Source: Salinarimonas sp. (lineage in GTDB: Bacteria; Pseudomonadota; Alphaproteobacteria; Rhizobiales; Beijerinckiaceae). Taken from it: a DNA stretch of 64,000 bases. Both the position numbers and the translations under genes were made by a program. The notes below the pieces were generated by a model that was given only the letters and a program-made list of their open reading frames with translations, was not told where the DNA came from and ran no database searches. The DNA is taken from contig NZ_CP157794.1 in the NCBI RefSeq assembly GCF_040111675.1, positions 3,803,501-3,867,500 of the forward strand. Reading direction: 5' to 3'. How positions within the stretch are numbered: the first letter of the stretch is position 1; the number at the start of each line of letters is the position of its first letter. This document shows, one piece after another, positions 32,350 through 45,596 of the stretch.

Positions 32350-33123
32350 GTGCTCGCAGCGAGAGCGGCCATCGTCGGTTTCGTCGTGCTCCTCGCGGGC
32401 GCCGCTCGGGCCCTGCCCGTCGAGACGACGACCGACCTGAACCTGCGCGCCGGGCCGGGCGTCGCCTACCCCGCCCTCGCCACCATGCCGGCGGGCGAGA
32501 TCGTGCACATGGACGTTTGCGTCCGCGGCTGGTGCCGCGTGTTCTATCGCGGCTACCCGGGCTGGGCGAGCGGGCGGCATCTGGCGCGGCTCCCGGACCG
32601 GCCCTTCCCGTGGGAGGGCGCCGGCCGCGGCCGGGAGCCCTGGCCGTTCGACGAGCCTTACGTCGAGCCGTTCGAGGGGCCCTATGTCGAGCCGTTCGAG
32701 AGGCCATACGCCGCGCCGTTCGAGGATCCCTACGTCGCGCCGTTCGACGACCCCGATGTCGAGCCGTTCGTCGAGCCGTTCGTCGAGCCGTTCCGAGAGG
32801 CTCCGGGGATCGTCGAGATCCCGGAGATGCCGGCGGCGCCCGGGCGGCGGGCGCGTCCGCAGGCGCCACCCCCGCTCGACGATGTGGAGGAGCCCGGCCG
32901 GCTCGCCGTCATCGTCCCCTTGCCGCCGCGCGCGCCGGACCGGTCACCCCCGCCGACGCCGGCGGTCGAGCCGGAGGCGCCAGCCGCGGCGATCGACGAG
33001 GAAGAGGCGGAGGAGGATGCGCCCGGCGCCGTCGCGGCCGACCCGGCGCCGGCCGCGCCCGCGGACCGCCCGCCGCTCTACCGCGAGGGCCCCGTCGGCG
33101 CCGGCGGACGGGACGTGCTGTAG
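32350..33123 (+). CDS. Exported SH3-domain protein with Pro-Phe repeats
   Basis: A 257-residue exported protein. Signal peptide MLAARAAIVGFVVLLAGAARA, then a bacterial SH3 domain (about residues 27-75: TDLNLRAGPGVAYPALATMPAG, VCVRGWCRVFYRGYPGWASG), then low-complexity repeats of the type PYVEPFE (EPYVEPFE, GPYVEPFE, RPYAAPFE, DPYVAPFD) and a Pro/Ala/Glu-rich tail. SH3 domains of this kind often bind cell-wall peptides. The start is GTG at 32350, chosen for its GGAGG; ATG at 32314 is an alternative that would add a charged lead. It is convergent with murB. Confidence 0.72.
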   Translation: MLAARAAIVGFVVLLAGAARALPVETTTDLNLRAGPGVAYPALATMPAGEIVHMDVCVRGWCRVFYRGYPGWASGRHLARLPDRPFPWEGAGRGREPWPFDEPYVEPFEGPYVEPFERPYAAPFEDPYVAPFDDPDVEPFVEPFVEPFREAPGIVEIPEMPAAPGRRARPQAPPPLDDVEEPGRLAVIVPLPPRAPDRSPPPTPAVEPEAPAAAIDEEEAEEDAPGAVAADPAPAAPADRPPLYREGPVGAGGRDVL

Positions 33124-33154
33124 CGACGAGAAGCCTCGCGCGCCCGGGACGCGC

Positions 33155-34081
33155 TCAGGCCACCCCGATCCGCCGGATCTCCCAGCGCAGCTCGACGCCG
33201 GACGTTTCGCGCACCCGCCGGCGGACCTCCTCGCCCAGCCCCTCGATGTCGGATGCGGTCGCGCCGCCGTGGTTGACGAGGAAGTTGCAGTGCAGCTCCG
33301 AGACCTGCGCCGCGCCGCGGGCGAGGCCGCGGCAGCCGGCGGCGTCGATCAGCTCCCATGCCTTGGGCGAGCCGCCGGGGCCGCCGGGATTGGCGAAGGT
33401 GGAGCCGCCGGTGCGGGTGTTGACCGGCTGCGTCGCCGAGCGCTTGTCGGTGACCTCGCTCATCGCCGCGAGGATCGTCTCGGGATCGCCCGGGCGGCCC
33501 TCGAACACGGCGCGGGTGAAGATCACGTCGTCGGGCGCGCCGCAATGGCGGTAGGAGAAGCCCATCTCGGCGTTGGTGTAGCGCACCGCCCGTCCGCGCC
33601 GGTCGAGGCCTTGCGCCTCGACGAGCACGTCCTTCACCTCGCCGCCATAGGCGCCGGCGTTCATGCGCAGCGCCCCGCCGATCGCCCCGGGCACGCCGCG
33701 CAGGAAGACGAGGCCGTCGATACCGGCCTCCGCCGCCGCGCGCGCGACCTTCACGTCCGCCGCGCCCGCGCCCGCGCTCACACGGTGGCCGTCGACCGCG
33801 ATGTCGGAAAAGCCCTTGGCGAGGCGCACCAGGACGCCCGGCAGACCGCCGTCGCGCACGAGCAGGTTCGAGCCGAGGCCGACGACCGTGACCGGGATCT
33901 CGTCGGGCAGGCCCGCGAGCAGATGGGCGAGATCGGCCTCGTCGGCGGGCGTGAACAGCGCCTGCGCCGGACCGCCGGTGCGGAACCAGGTCAGCGGGGC
34001 GGTGTCGGCGTTCGCCTGGAGCTTGCCGCGCAGCTCCGGCGCGGCGGCGCGGATGTCGGCCGTGATGTCGGGAAAGCTCAC
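33155..34081 (-). CDS. murB: UDP-N-acetylenolpyruvoylglucosamine reductase
   Basis: A 308-residue FAD enzyme that makes UDP-MurNAc, an early peptidoglycan step. Seen: VTVVGLGSNLLVRDGGL, FLRGVPGAIGGALRMNAGAYGGEV, FSYRHC, and the catalytic Ser in GSTFANPGGPGGSPKAWELID. The start is GTG at 34081, overlapping the murC stop by 4 bases (GTGA), a common feature of the dcw cluster. The downstream cell-wall genes ddl and ftsQ that usually follow murB are not present here. Confidence 0.96.
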   Translation of the reverse strand: MSFPDITADIRAAAPELRGKLQANADTAPLTWFRTGGPAQALFTPADEADLAHLLAGLPDEIPVTVVGLGSNLLVRDGGLPGVLVRLAKGFSDIAVDGHRVSAGAGAADVKVARAAAEAGIDGLVFLRGVPGAIGGALRMNAGAYGGEVKDVLVEAQGLDRRGRAVRYTNAEMGFSYRHCGAPDDVIFTRAVFEGRPGDPETILAAMSEVTDKRSATQPVNTRTGGSTFANPGGPGGSPKAWELIDAAGCRGLARGAAQVSELHCNFLVNHGGATASDIEGLGEEVRRRVRETSGVELRWEIRRIGVA

Positions 34082-35493
34082 GCGGCCCTCTCGTCCAGCG
34101 CCGCGAGCTCGGCCGGCAGCGCCTGCGCCCATTGCGTGATCGTGCCCGCGCCGAGGCACACGACGAAGTCGTCGGGCCCGGCGAGCCTCGCGACGGCCGG
34201 GGCGAGATCCTCCGGCCCGTCGAGCGCCATCGCCTGGCGGTGGCCGCGCGACTTCAGCCCCGAGACCAGCGCGTCGCGGTCCGCGCCCTCGATCGGCTGC
34301 TCGCCCGCGGCGTAGACCGGGGCGACGAGCACGGCGTCGGCATCGTTGAAGCAGGTGCAGAAGGCGTCGAACAGGGCATGGAGGCGGGTGTAGCGGTGGG
34401 GCTGCACCACGGCGATCACCTTGCCCCTGGTCGAGGCGCGGGCGGCCTGCAGCACGGCGGCGATCTCCACGGGGTGGTGGCCGTAATCGTCGAAGATCGC
34501 AGCGCCTTTCCACTCGCCGACCCGCGTGAAGCGCCGCTTCACGCCGCCGAACTTGGCGAGCGCCGCGCGGATCGCATCGCCGGAGACGCCGAGCTCGTGC
34601 GCCACCGCCAAAGCCGCGGTGGCGTTGAGCGCGTTGTGCAGGCCGGGCATGGGCATCACCACGTCGTCGATGACGCAGGCCGCGTTGGTCTTGCGGTCGC
34701 GGATCAGCACGTTGAAGCGGCTCCTGCCGCCCGTGAGATCGAGGTCGAGCAGGCGCACGTCGGCCTGCGGGTTCTGGCCGTAGGTGACGATGCGCCGGTC
34801 CTCGATCTGCCCCACCAGATCCTGCACCGTCGGGTGGTCGATGCACATCACGGCGAAGCCGTAGAAGGGGATGTTCTCGATGAAGGAGCGGAAGGCGGCC
34901 TTGATGGCGTCGAAGCTGCCGAAATGGTCGAGATGCTCCGGGTCGATGTTGGTGACGATGGCGTAGTCCGCCGGCAGCTTCAGGAAGGTGCCGTCCGATT
35001 CGTCCGCCTCGACCACCATCCAGTCGCCCTTGCCGAGCCGCGCGTTGGTCCCGTAGGCGTTGATGATGCCGCCGTTGATCACGGTGGGGTCGAAGCCGCC
35101 GCCGTCGAGGAGCGCGGCGACGACGGAGGTCGTCGTGGTCTTGCCGTGGGTGCCGGCCACCGCGACGCAGGTCTTCAGCCGCATCAGCTCGGCCAGCATC
35201 TCGGCGCGGCGCACGACGGGGAGCCGCGCCTCGCGGGCCGCCTTCAGCTCGGGATTGTCGCGCCGGATGGCGGTGGAGACGACCACCACCTCGGCCTCGC
35301 CGAGATTGGCGGCGTCGTGCCCGACATGGACGGTGACGCCCTTCGCCCGCAGGCGCTGGACGTTGGCGTTCTCGCCCGCGTCCGAGCCCTGGACCGTGTA
35401 GCCGAGATTGGCCATCACCTCGGCGATGCCGGACATGCCGATGCCGCCGATGCCGATGAAATGGATGGGGCCGAGCTTCGGAGGCAGCTTCAT
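34078..35493 (-). CDS. murC: UDP-N-acetylmuramate--L-alanine ligase
   Basis: A 471-residue Mur ligase that adds L-alanine to UDP-MurNAc with ATP. It has the Rossmann start IHFIGIGGIGMSGIAEVMANLG, the ATP motif VAVAGTHGKTTTTSVVA, EADESDGTFLKL, and DDYGHHPVEIAAVLQAAR. Length and order are normal. It lies between murG (18 bases upstream) and murB (overlap), all on one message. Confidence 0.97.
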   Translation of the reverse strand: MKLPPKLGPIHFIGIGGIGMSGIAEVMANLGYTVQGSDAGENANVQRLRAKGVTVHVGHDAANLGEAEVVVVSTAIRRDNPELKAAREARLPVVRRAEMLAELMRLKTCVAVAGTHGKTTTTSVVAALLDGGGFDPTVINGGIINAYGTNARLGKGDWMVVEADESDGTFLKLPADYAIVTNIDPEHLDHFGSFDAIKAAFRSFIENIPFYGFAVMCIDHPTVQDLVGQIEDRRIVTYGQNPQADVRLLDLDLTGGRSRFNVLIRDRKTNAACVIDDVVMPMPGLHNALNATAALAVAHELGVSGDAIRAALAKFGGVKRRFTRVGEWKGAAIFDDYGHHPVEIAAVLQAARASTRGKVIAVVQPHRYTRLHALFDAFCTCFNDADAVLVAPVYAAGEQPIEGADRDALVSGLKSRGHRQAMALDGPEDLAPAVARLAGPDDFVVCLGAGTITQWAQALPAELAALDERAA

Positions 35494-35511
35494 GGGGTAT
35501 CGTCTCGTAGG

Positions 35512-36648
35512 TCAGGCTTGCTTGCGGGCGGCGAGGCGGGCCGGGTCGATCCCGGCGAGGCCGAGAACGGCGGCGGCGAGGCGCTCGGCCGCGTCGGTGC
35601 GCCCCGCGCCTTTGGCCGCGAGCGCGGCCTTGGTGAGGAGATCGGGGTTCTCGAAACGCATCACGAGCTCCTCGGCGAGGCGCTCGGGGGTGAAGTCGGT
35701 TTGCGGCAGCATGAGGGCCGCGCCGATATCGGCGAGCGTGCGGGCGTTGGCCGCCTGGTCCTGGTCGAGGGCGCCGGGCAGCGGCACCAGGATCGCGGGC
35801 CGGCCGATGGCGGCGAGCTCGGCGACCGTGGAGGCGCCGGAGCGCGCCACCACGAGGTGGCTGTCGGCGATGCGCTGCGGCAGGTCGGTGAAGAAGGGGC
35901 GCACCTCCGCCTGCGCCTCGAGCGCCCGGTAGGTGGAGGCGACGCGCGTCTGGTCCTCGTCGCGGGCCTGCTGCGTGATCACCAGCCGGCGCAGGTATTC
36001 CGGCGGCAGCTTGGCCACGGCGTCGGGCACGACGTCGGACATCACCCGCGCGCCCTGGCTGCCGCCGAAGACGAGGAGGCGCAGCTTCGCGCCCTTGAGG
36101 GCGGCGGGGTAGAGCGTCTTCGCCGCCTCGATCACCGACTGGCGCACCGGGTTGCCGGTGTGGACGATCTGCGCGCGCACGCCGCGCGGGAGGCCGCGCA
36201 CCTCGGGGAAGCCGGTGGCGATCATCGAGACCCGGCGCGCCAGGAACTTGTTGGCGCGGCCGACGACGCCGTTCTGCTCATGGACGACCCGCGGCACGCC
36301 GAGCATCCAGGCGGCGACGAGGGGCGGCACGGTGGGATAGCCGCCGAAGCCGACGACGGCGGCGGGCTGGAGCCGCCGGATCAGCGCGCGCGAGGCGCTC
36401 ACCCCGCGCCAGAGCGTGCCGGCGGCCTCGATCATCCCGACGAGCGAGCGCCGCGAAGGCGTGGCGGAGGGAACCGAGACGACCTCGTCGGCGGGAAACT
36501 TCTCGGCGAGCGCGCCCACCCGCTCGTCGGTGACGAGGACGACGCGCAGCCCCAGCCGCCGCAGGACGTGAGCCAGCGCCTCCGCCGGGAACAGATGCCC
36601 GCCCGTCCCGCCGGCCGAGATCAGGACGAGCGGCGCGCCCGCGCTCAT
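35512..36648 (-). CDS. murG: UDP-GlcNAc:undecaprenyl-PP-MurNAc-pentapeptide transferase
   Basis: A 378-residue inner-membrane-associated glycosyltransferase that makes lipid II. The N-terminal G loop LISAGGTGGHLFPAEALA, then GFGGYPTVPPLVAA and VVHEQNGVVGRANK, and the C-terminal donor site LLVFGGSQGARVMSD and VARSGASTVAELAAIGRPAILVPLPGALDQDQAANA are all present. Its ATG at 36648 overlaps the ftsW stop by 4 bases. Confidence 0.97.
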   Translation of the reverse strand: MSAGAPLVLISAGGTGGHLFPAEALAHVLRRLGLRVVLVTDERVGALAEKFPADEVVSVPSATPSRRSLVGMIEAAGTLWRGVSASRALIRRLQPAAVVGFGGYPTVPPLVAAWMLGVPRVVHEQNGVVGRANKFLARRVSMIATGFPEVRGLPRGVRAQIVHTGNPVRQSVIEAAKTLYPAALKGAKLRLLVFGGSQGARVMSDVVPDAVAKLPPEYLRRLVITQQARDEDQTRVASTYRALEAQAEVRPFFTDLPQRIADSHLVVARSGASTVAELAAIGRPAILVPLPGALDQDQAANARTLADIGAALMLPQTDFTPERLAEELVMRFENPDLLTKAALAAKGAGRTDAAERLAAAVLGLAGIDPARLAARKQA

Positions 36649-37808
36649 GCCGGGCGCTCCGCGAGCCCGGGCTCGTAGGCGCGGCCGTAGCCGCCCGCCC
36701 GCGCCGCGGCCGAGGGTCGCCGGCGCGTGAGCGCGATCAGGAAGCCGGTGGCGAGCGCGAGCGAGATCAGCGACGAGCCGCCATAGGAGATGAACGGCAG
36801 GGTCATGCCCTTGGCCGGGAGAAGATGCAGGTTCACCATCATGTTGATGCAGGCCTGGAGCCCGAACATCAAGAGGAGACCGGCCACCGCCATGCGGCAG
36901 AAGGCGTCCTCCGAGCGCTGGGCCAGCAGCAGACCGCGCAGCACGATGAAGGCGTAGACGCACACGACGAGCAGGCAGACCGCGATGCCGAACTCCTCGG
37001 CGGTGGCGGCGAAGATGAAGTCCGTATGGGCGTCGGGCAGGATGCGCTTGACCACCCCCTCGCCCGGGCCGCGGCCGAGCCAGCCGCCGCTCTCGAAGGA
37101 GGCGAGCGCCTGCTCGACCTGGAAGCTCTCGGACGAGTCGCCCGACAGGAAGCGCTCGATGCGCGCGCGCACGTGCGGCAGGAACTCGTAGGCGGCGGCG
37201 ATGCCGGCGAGGCCCGCGCCGCCGAGCCCGATCACCCAGATCCAGTGCAGGCCGGCGAGGAAGAACAGGCCCGCCCAGACCACCGTCACCAGCATGGTCT
37301 GCCCGAAATCCGGCTGCAGGATCAGCGGCACGATGGTGAGCGGGAGCAGCAGCATGCCGATCGCCGGGCCCGGCATGTCCGAGCGCGCGCGCTCGGAGAA
37401 GGCCCAGGCGGCGAGGACGACGAAGGCGGGCTTGAGGAACTCGGACGGCTGGAGGCCGATCGGCCCGAGGAAGATCCAGCGATGCGCGCCCTTGATCTCC
37501 GGCCCGAACTCGAGCGCGGCGAGCACCAGCGCCAGCGAGCCGAGATAGGTGACGAGCGCGAGCCTTCGCACGAGGCGCGGAGTGAGCATCGAGACGCCCG
37601 CCATCACGATCAGCGCCGGGATCAGGAACAGCGCCTGGCGGTTGACGAAGTGGAACGTGTCGAGGCCGAGCCGCTGCGCGACGGGCGGCCCGCCCGCCAT
37701 CAGGAAGACCATGCCCGACGTCATCAGCACGCCGAGGCCGACGAGCAGCGCCTTGTCGATCGTCCACCACCAATCGCCGAGGAGCGAGCGTTCCGCGCGC
37801 GAGACCAT
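36645..37808 (-). CDS. ftsW: Cell-division peptidoglycan glycosyltransferase FtsW
   Basis: A 387-residue SEDS-family membrane protein with about 10 helices. It polymerises lipid II at the septum. Seen: LGLDTFHFVNRQALFLIPALIV, GAHRWIFLGPIGLQPSEFLKPAFVVL, LILQPDFGQTMLV, and the C-terminal LPAKGMTLPFISYGGSSLISLALATGFLIALTRR. The start ATG at 37808 was preferred to a longer frame that runs into a repeat element. It opens a four-gene block, ftsW-murG-murC-murB, without murD before it. Confidence 0.95.
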   Translation of the reverse strand: MVSRAERSLLGDWWWTIDKALLVGLGVLMTSGMVFLMAGGPPVAQRLGLDTFHFVNRQALFLIPALIVMAGVSMLTPRLVRRLALVTYLGSLALVLAALEFGPEIKGAHRWIFLGPIGLQPSEFLKPAFVVLAAWAFSERARSDMPGPAIGMLLLPLTIVPLILQPDFGQTMLVTVVWAGLFFLAGLHWIWVIGLGGAGLAGIAAAYEFLPHVRARIERFLSGDSSESFQVEQALASFESGGWLGRGPGEGVVKRILPDAHTDFIFAATAEEFGIAVCLLVVCVYAFIVLRGLLLAQRSEDAFCRMAVAGLLLMFGLQACINMMVNLHLLPAKGMTLPFISYGGSSLISLALATGFLIALTRRRPSAAARAGGYGRAYEPGLAERPA

Positions 37809-37901
37809 GCCTGCGATTCCCTTCGGGCCTGTGCGTGCCCCCACCAGGGGACAGTGTGGTGAACGCCCGGTTAAGGGAGCCTTTCGATCACGCCCTTCAC
37901 C

Positions 37902-38079
37902 GTCATCCCGGGCGCCGAACGGCGACCCGGGACCCATCACCGCCGCGGCCTGTCTCGCGGCCTTCAGGCCGCGTCGCGCGGCTTCGATGCTTCGACCCGT
38001 GGTGCGACGAGCGCGGCATGCGCGCTCGAGAAGACGTCGAGCGTATGGGTCCCGGATCGCCCTCGGCGTCCGGGATGAC
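37902..38079. repeat. 178-bp terminal-inverted-repeat element, copy 1
   Basis: The unit starts GTCATCCCGGGCGCCGAACG and ends with the imperfect inverse CCTCGGCG-TCCGGGATGAC; the inverted ends are about 35 bases long with a few mismatches. A second copy in the opposite orientation is at 49619-49797. It fills the gap between ftsW and the threonine aldolase gene. It encodes no protein; it resembles non-autonomous palindromic repeats. Confidence 0.82.
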
Positions 38080-38100
38080 GGCCCTCCGCGCGACGCACTA

Positions 38101-39153
38101 TCACCCCCGCGCGGCGGCGAGGAAGGCGTCGATCTCCCCTTCCGTCGTGGCGAAGGAAGTGACGAGCCGCACCAACGTCTCGTGGGGGGCGACGCGCTCG
38201 CCCTCCGGCAGGCTCGCCTCCGACCAGGGATGGAACATCGCCCCCGCCGCCCGCAGCCGCTCCGCCGTCTCCCGCGGGAGGACGGGGAGAAGCTCGTTCG
38301 CCTGCCGCTCGAAGGCGAGGCGCGCCCCCGGCAGCGCCGTCACGCCCTCGGCGAGCCGCGCGGCCATGGCGTTGGCGTGGCGCGCGTTGTCGAGCCAGTG
38401 GTCGTTCGCGAGATAGCCCTGGAGCTGCGCGCCGAGCAGCCGCCCCTTGGAGAGCGTGTGCCCGGAGCGCTTGCGCAGCCAGGGCATCGCCTCGGCCAGC
38501 GCCGGATCGAAGACGATCAGCGCCTCGGCGGCGAGGCAGCCGTTCTTGGTGGCGCCGAAGGTGAGCACGTCGACGCCCGCCTTCCAGGTGATCTCCGCCG
38601 GCGAGACGCCGAGCGAGACCAGCGCGTTGGCGAAGCGCGCCCCGTCCATGTGGACCTTCAGCCCCGCGCCGTGGGCGATCTCGGCGAGCGCGGCGACCTC
38701 GCCCGGCGTGTAGACGAGGCCGCACTCGGTCGCCTGGGAGATCGAGAGCGCGCGCGGCGGCATCTGCTTCACGCTCGGCGAGAGCGAGGCGAGCCATTCC
38801 GCGAGCGTGCGCGGCGCGAGCTTGGCGCCGACGCCGGGCAGCCCCGCGAGCTTCGCGCCGCCGGTGAAGAATTCCGGCGCGCCGCATTCGTCGTCGATGA
38901 CGTGCGCCTCGCGGTGGCAGACGGCGCAGCCGTAGGGCGGGACGAGCGCGGAGAGGGCGAGCGCGTTCGCGCCGGTGCCCGTGGCCACGAGGAAGACGGC
39001 GCAGTCGCGCTCGAAGATCTCGGCGAGGCGGCGCTCCACGGCGCGGGTCGGGCCGTCGGCCCCGTAGGCGGGCTCGGCGCCGCCGTTCGCGGCGATCAGC
39101 GCGTCGAGCACGGGCCGGCTCGCGCCGACGATGTTGTCGCTGGCGAAGTTCAT
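38101..39153 (-). CDS. Low-specificity L-threonine aldolase family protein
   Basis: A 350-residue PLP enzyme of the beta-eliminating lyase family that splits threonine or related beta-hydroxy amino acids into glycine and an aldehyde. Seen: FASDNIVGASRPVLDAL at the start, VATGTGANALALSAL, KVHMDGARFANALVSL (PLP Asp) and the PLP-lysine in LTFGATKNGCLAAEAL. The start ATG at 39153 has AGGAGG upstream. It stands alone, with a repeat element downstream. Confidence 0.92.
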   Translation of the reverse strand: MNFASDNIVGASRPVLDALIAANGGAEPAYGADGPTRAVERRLAEIFERDCAVFLVATGTGANALALSALVPPYGCAVCHREAHVIDDECGAPEFFTGGAKLAGLPGVGAKLAPRTLAEWLASLSPSVKQMPPRALSISQATECGLVYTPGEVAALAEIAHGAGLKVHMDGARFANALVSLGVSPAEITWKAGVDVLTFGATKNGCLAAEALIVFDPALAEAMPWLRKRSGHTLSKGRLLGAQLQGYLANDHWLDNARHANAMAARLAEGVTALPGARLAFERQANELLPVLPRETAERLRAAGAMFHPWSEASLPEGERVAPHETLVRLVTSFATTEGEIDAFLAAARG

Positions 39154-39290
39154 GGGTCGGACGTCCTCCTGGCCGCCACCGGACAGGCTCGCACGAGCGG
39201 CGTCAAGGGAGCAGCTTCGCACGTCGGTCTTGCACCGCCGCGACAGCGTCGCTAAGCACCCGTGCTTGCCTTGCCGTCTGGATCACACGC

Positions 39291-39674
39291 ATGAACGAAC
39301 TCGTTAACGCACTCTGGCGGCACATTACCTCCTTCGAGGAGATCGACACGTCGACCGACGGCTTTGCCCTCACGTTCATGGCGCTCACGTTCGTCGTCGC
39401 TTTTTTTGCAGTGGTGCTCGACATTTGCTACGCTGTAGTGCGAGGGGAGAGCTTCCTCGGGCTCAAACATGGCCTTCTGAGGTCGGTGCCACATCTCCTC
39501 TTTTGGCCGATCGGCGCGGCCGTGTTCGCGTGGTTTGGGTTGGCAATGGGGATCATTCAACCTACCATCCTGGGCGCGGTGGCGGCTGCGACCGTGTGGA
39601 CCTTTTCCATCCGTCGCGCGGTTGCCTCGATGTCGGGGAAGGCCGATGCCGACGACGCGAGGGAGGAAGATTGA
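39291..39674 (+). CDS. Unknown small membrane protein, lower GC
   Basis: A 127-residue protein that I do not recognise. It has two or three predicted membrane helices (FALTFMALTFVVAFFAVVLDICYAVV, LLFWPIGAAVFAWFGLAMGIIQPTILGAVAAATVWTF) and a charged C-terminus ending DADDAREED. Base use differs from neighbours: 39421-39480 is 33 of 60 G or C. Its stop overlaps the next gene's start (TGATG), so the two are translated together. The pair sits between threonine aldolase and gltB and may be horizontally acquired. Confidence 0.7.
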   Translation: MNELVNALWRHITSFEEIDTSTDGFALTFMALTFVVAFFAVVLDICYAVVRGESFLGLKHGLLRSVPHLLFWPIGAAVFAWFGLAMGIIQPTILGAVAAATVWTFSIRRAVASMSGKADADDAREED

Positions 39675-40084
39675 TGCTGAATCTTCGTCTGACGGACTTC
39701 TTCGTGATCGATCGCCGCTTTGCGACTGCATCCGAAGTCAAGAGGATCGTCGCCGACAAGGACGGCGCCGCTGGTGGAGCGCTCGAGGCGATGCTGTTCT
39801 TCGCTACCGACAAGCAGCAGAGCTGGTTTGTTGCGAACAGCCGCCGCCTGTTCCTGGTGATCGACAAGAAGGACGAGGAAGCTCCACGCGTTCGTTGGAG
39901 CGTCCCGCTTGAGGCCGGTCGCTCGATGGAGGTCGGCTCCAAGTCGCTTGCCACCGGCACGATCGCGATCGCCGGGAAGCGCCCACGCTTCTTCACCACG
40001 AAGCTCTTCGCAGACGAGCCGCTACAGCGGCGGCTGCGAAATATGCTCGACCGCGCCGCGGCGCAGGGCGCCCACGCCGCTTAG
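39674..40084 (+). CDS. Unknown cytosolic protein coupled to the membrane gene
   Basis: A 136-residue soluble protein of unknown function. It has an alpha/beta-looking core (LTDFFVIDRRFATASEVKRIV, AMLFFATDKQQSWFVANSRRLFLVIDKKDEE) and a basic C-terminus (RRLRNMLDRAAA). The ATG at 39674 shares a base with the stop of the upstream membrane protein gene. A T7 run at 40127-40133 after the stop may mark a weak terminator. No family was recognised. Confidence 0.68.
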   Translation: MLNLRLTDFFVIDRRFATASEVKRIVADKDGAAGGALEAMLFFATDKQQSWFVANSRRLFLVIDKKDEEAPRVRWSVPLEAGRSMEVGSKSLATGTIAIAGKRPRFFTTKLFADEPLQRRLRNMLDRAAAQGAHAA

Positions 40085-40570
40085 AGGTACCCGCGGCACG
40101 AAGCTGCAATTCGATGCCCGTACCGCTTTTTTTGTTGCGCCGTTCCGCACGTGCACGGCAACGATCGTGCTCGGCTGCGCCGAAAAGGCACTTGTGCGCG
40201 CCGGTGAAATCTGGCAGGTTCCGCGCCAACTAGGACAGCAGGGCTGTCCCATCCGGGCGGCGCGTCTCCGCGGCGACGCCGCTCCCGACCTCGAAGGCTG
40301 ACGACGATGAACGCTCGCGCCCCGCGCGATCGAGATACGAAACCCACCGCCCGCGCGACGACGCGGGCGATGCGGGTGCGCCACGGCTGATCTCCAGCCG
40401 CCGGACGCCCGCCTGAGGTGCGGGCGCCCCCTCCCCCGAGCGTCCACGCCTCCCTTGAAAAGCGGTCCGCCCGGTCGATGTCGCGATCCGGGCGGCGAGG
40501 TTCCGCCGTATGGCGGTTGTCGGCGACGGGGCGCGAGGACGCGTCCCGATCCGAGCGCGAGGATCGAACG
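40085..40570. other. Gene-free gap before gltB
   Basis: No supported gene lies in these 486 bases. A T7 run occurs at 40127-40133. A TGGCA-N10-type pattern near 40210 vaguely suggests a sigma-54 site, but its -12 half is poor. The gltB promoter must be here. Otherwise I see nothing distinctive. Confidence 0.5.
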
Positions 40571-45295
<4,725 letters not shown>

Positions 45296-45300
45296 GGGTC

Positions 45301-45331
45301 TTGACGGCGATCTCTGTAGCTACAATATAGT
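45301..45331 (+). promoter_or_regulatory. Likely brnTA promoter with palindrome
   Basis: TTGACG at 45301-45306 could be a -35 box, with TATAGT at 45326-45331 as a -10 (19-base spacer). The perfect palindrome TGTAGCTACA at 45315-45324 lies between them. BrnA proteins are ribbon-helix-helix repressors of their own promoter, so this dyad is a reasonable operator. The brnT ATG is at 45333, so the message would be nearly leaderless. Confidence 0.55.
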
Positions 45332-45332
45332 T

Positions 45333-45596
45333 ATGGAGTTCGTCTTCGATCCGGCGAAAGATGCGGCGAACGTCGCCAAGCACGGCATCTCGCTGGCGCG
45401 GACGTCCGACTTCATTCTGGACGTCATGTTTCTGGATGATCGTCGGGACTACGGCGAGGTGCGGTATAGGGCGGTAGGACGGGTTGATGGCGTGCCGCAC
45501 TTCCTCGTCTTCACGATGTCCCCGACAGCGATCCGAGCGATCAGCCTGCGACGGGCACATATGAAGGAGTACCGGAGATATGTCGGATCCCCGTGA
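45333..45596 (+). CDS. brnT: BrnT family toxin
   Basis: An 87-residue type II toxin of the BrnT family, an RNase with a RelE-like fold. The family pattern is complete: FVFDPAKDAANVAKHGISL, DVMFLDDRRDYGEVRYRAVGRVDGVPHFLVFTM, IRAISLRRAHMKEYRRY. The Lys-His near the start and the Arg-rich C-terminal block are its usual active-site residues. It overlaps the antitoxin gene by 17 bases, so both are made together. The pair is inserted between gltB and gltD. Confidence 0.9.
   Translation: MEFVFDPAKDAANVAKHGISLARTSDFILDVMFLDDRRDYGEVRYRAVGRVDGVPHFLVFTMSPTAIRAISLRRAHMKEYRRYVGSP

Noticed and set aside
37809..37940. N-terminal extension of FtsW reading MMGPGSPFGARDD
   Set aside because: It is translated repeat sequence. 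The real ATG at 37808 begins the homologous part.
40205..40230. Sigma-54 promoter before gltB
   Set aside because: The -24 GG and -12 GC spacing can be forced to fit, but the -12 half has no TTGCW character.
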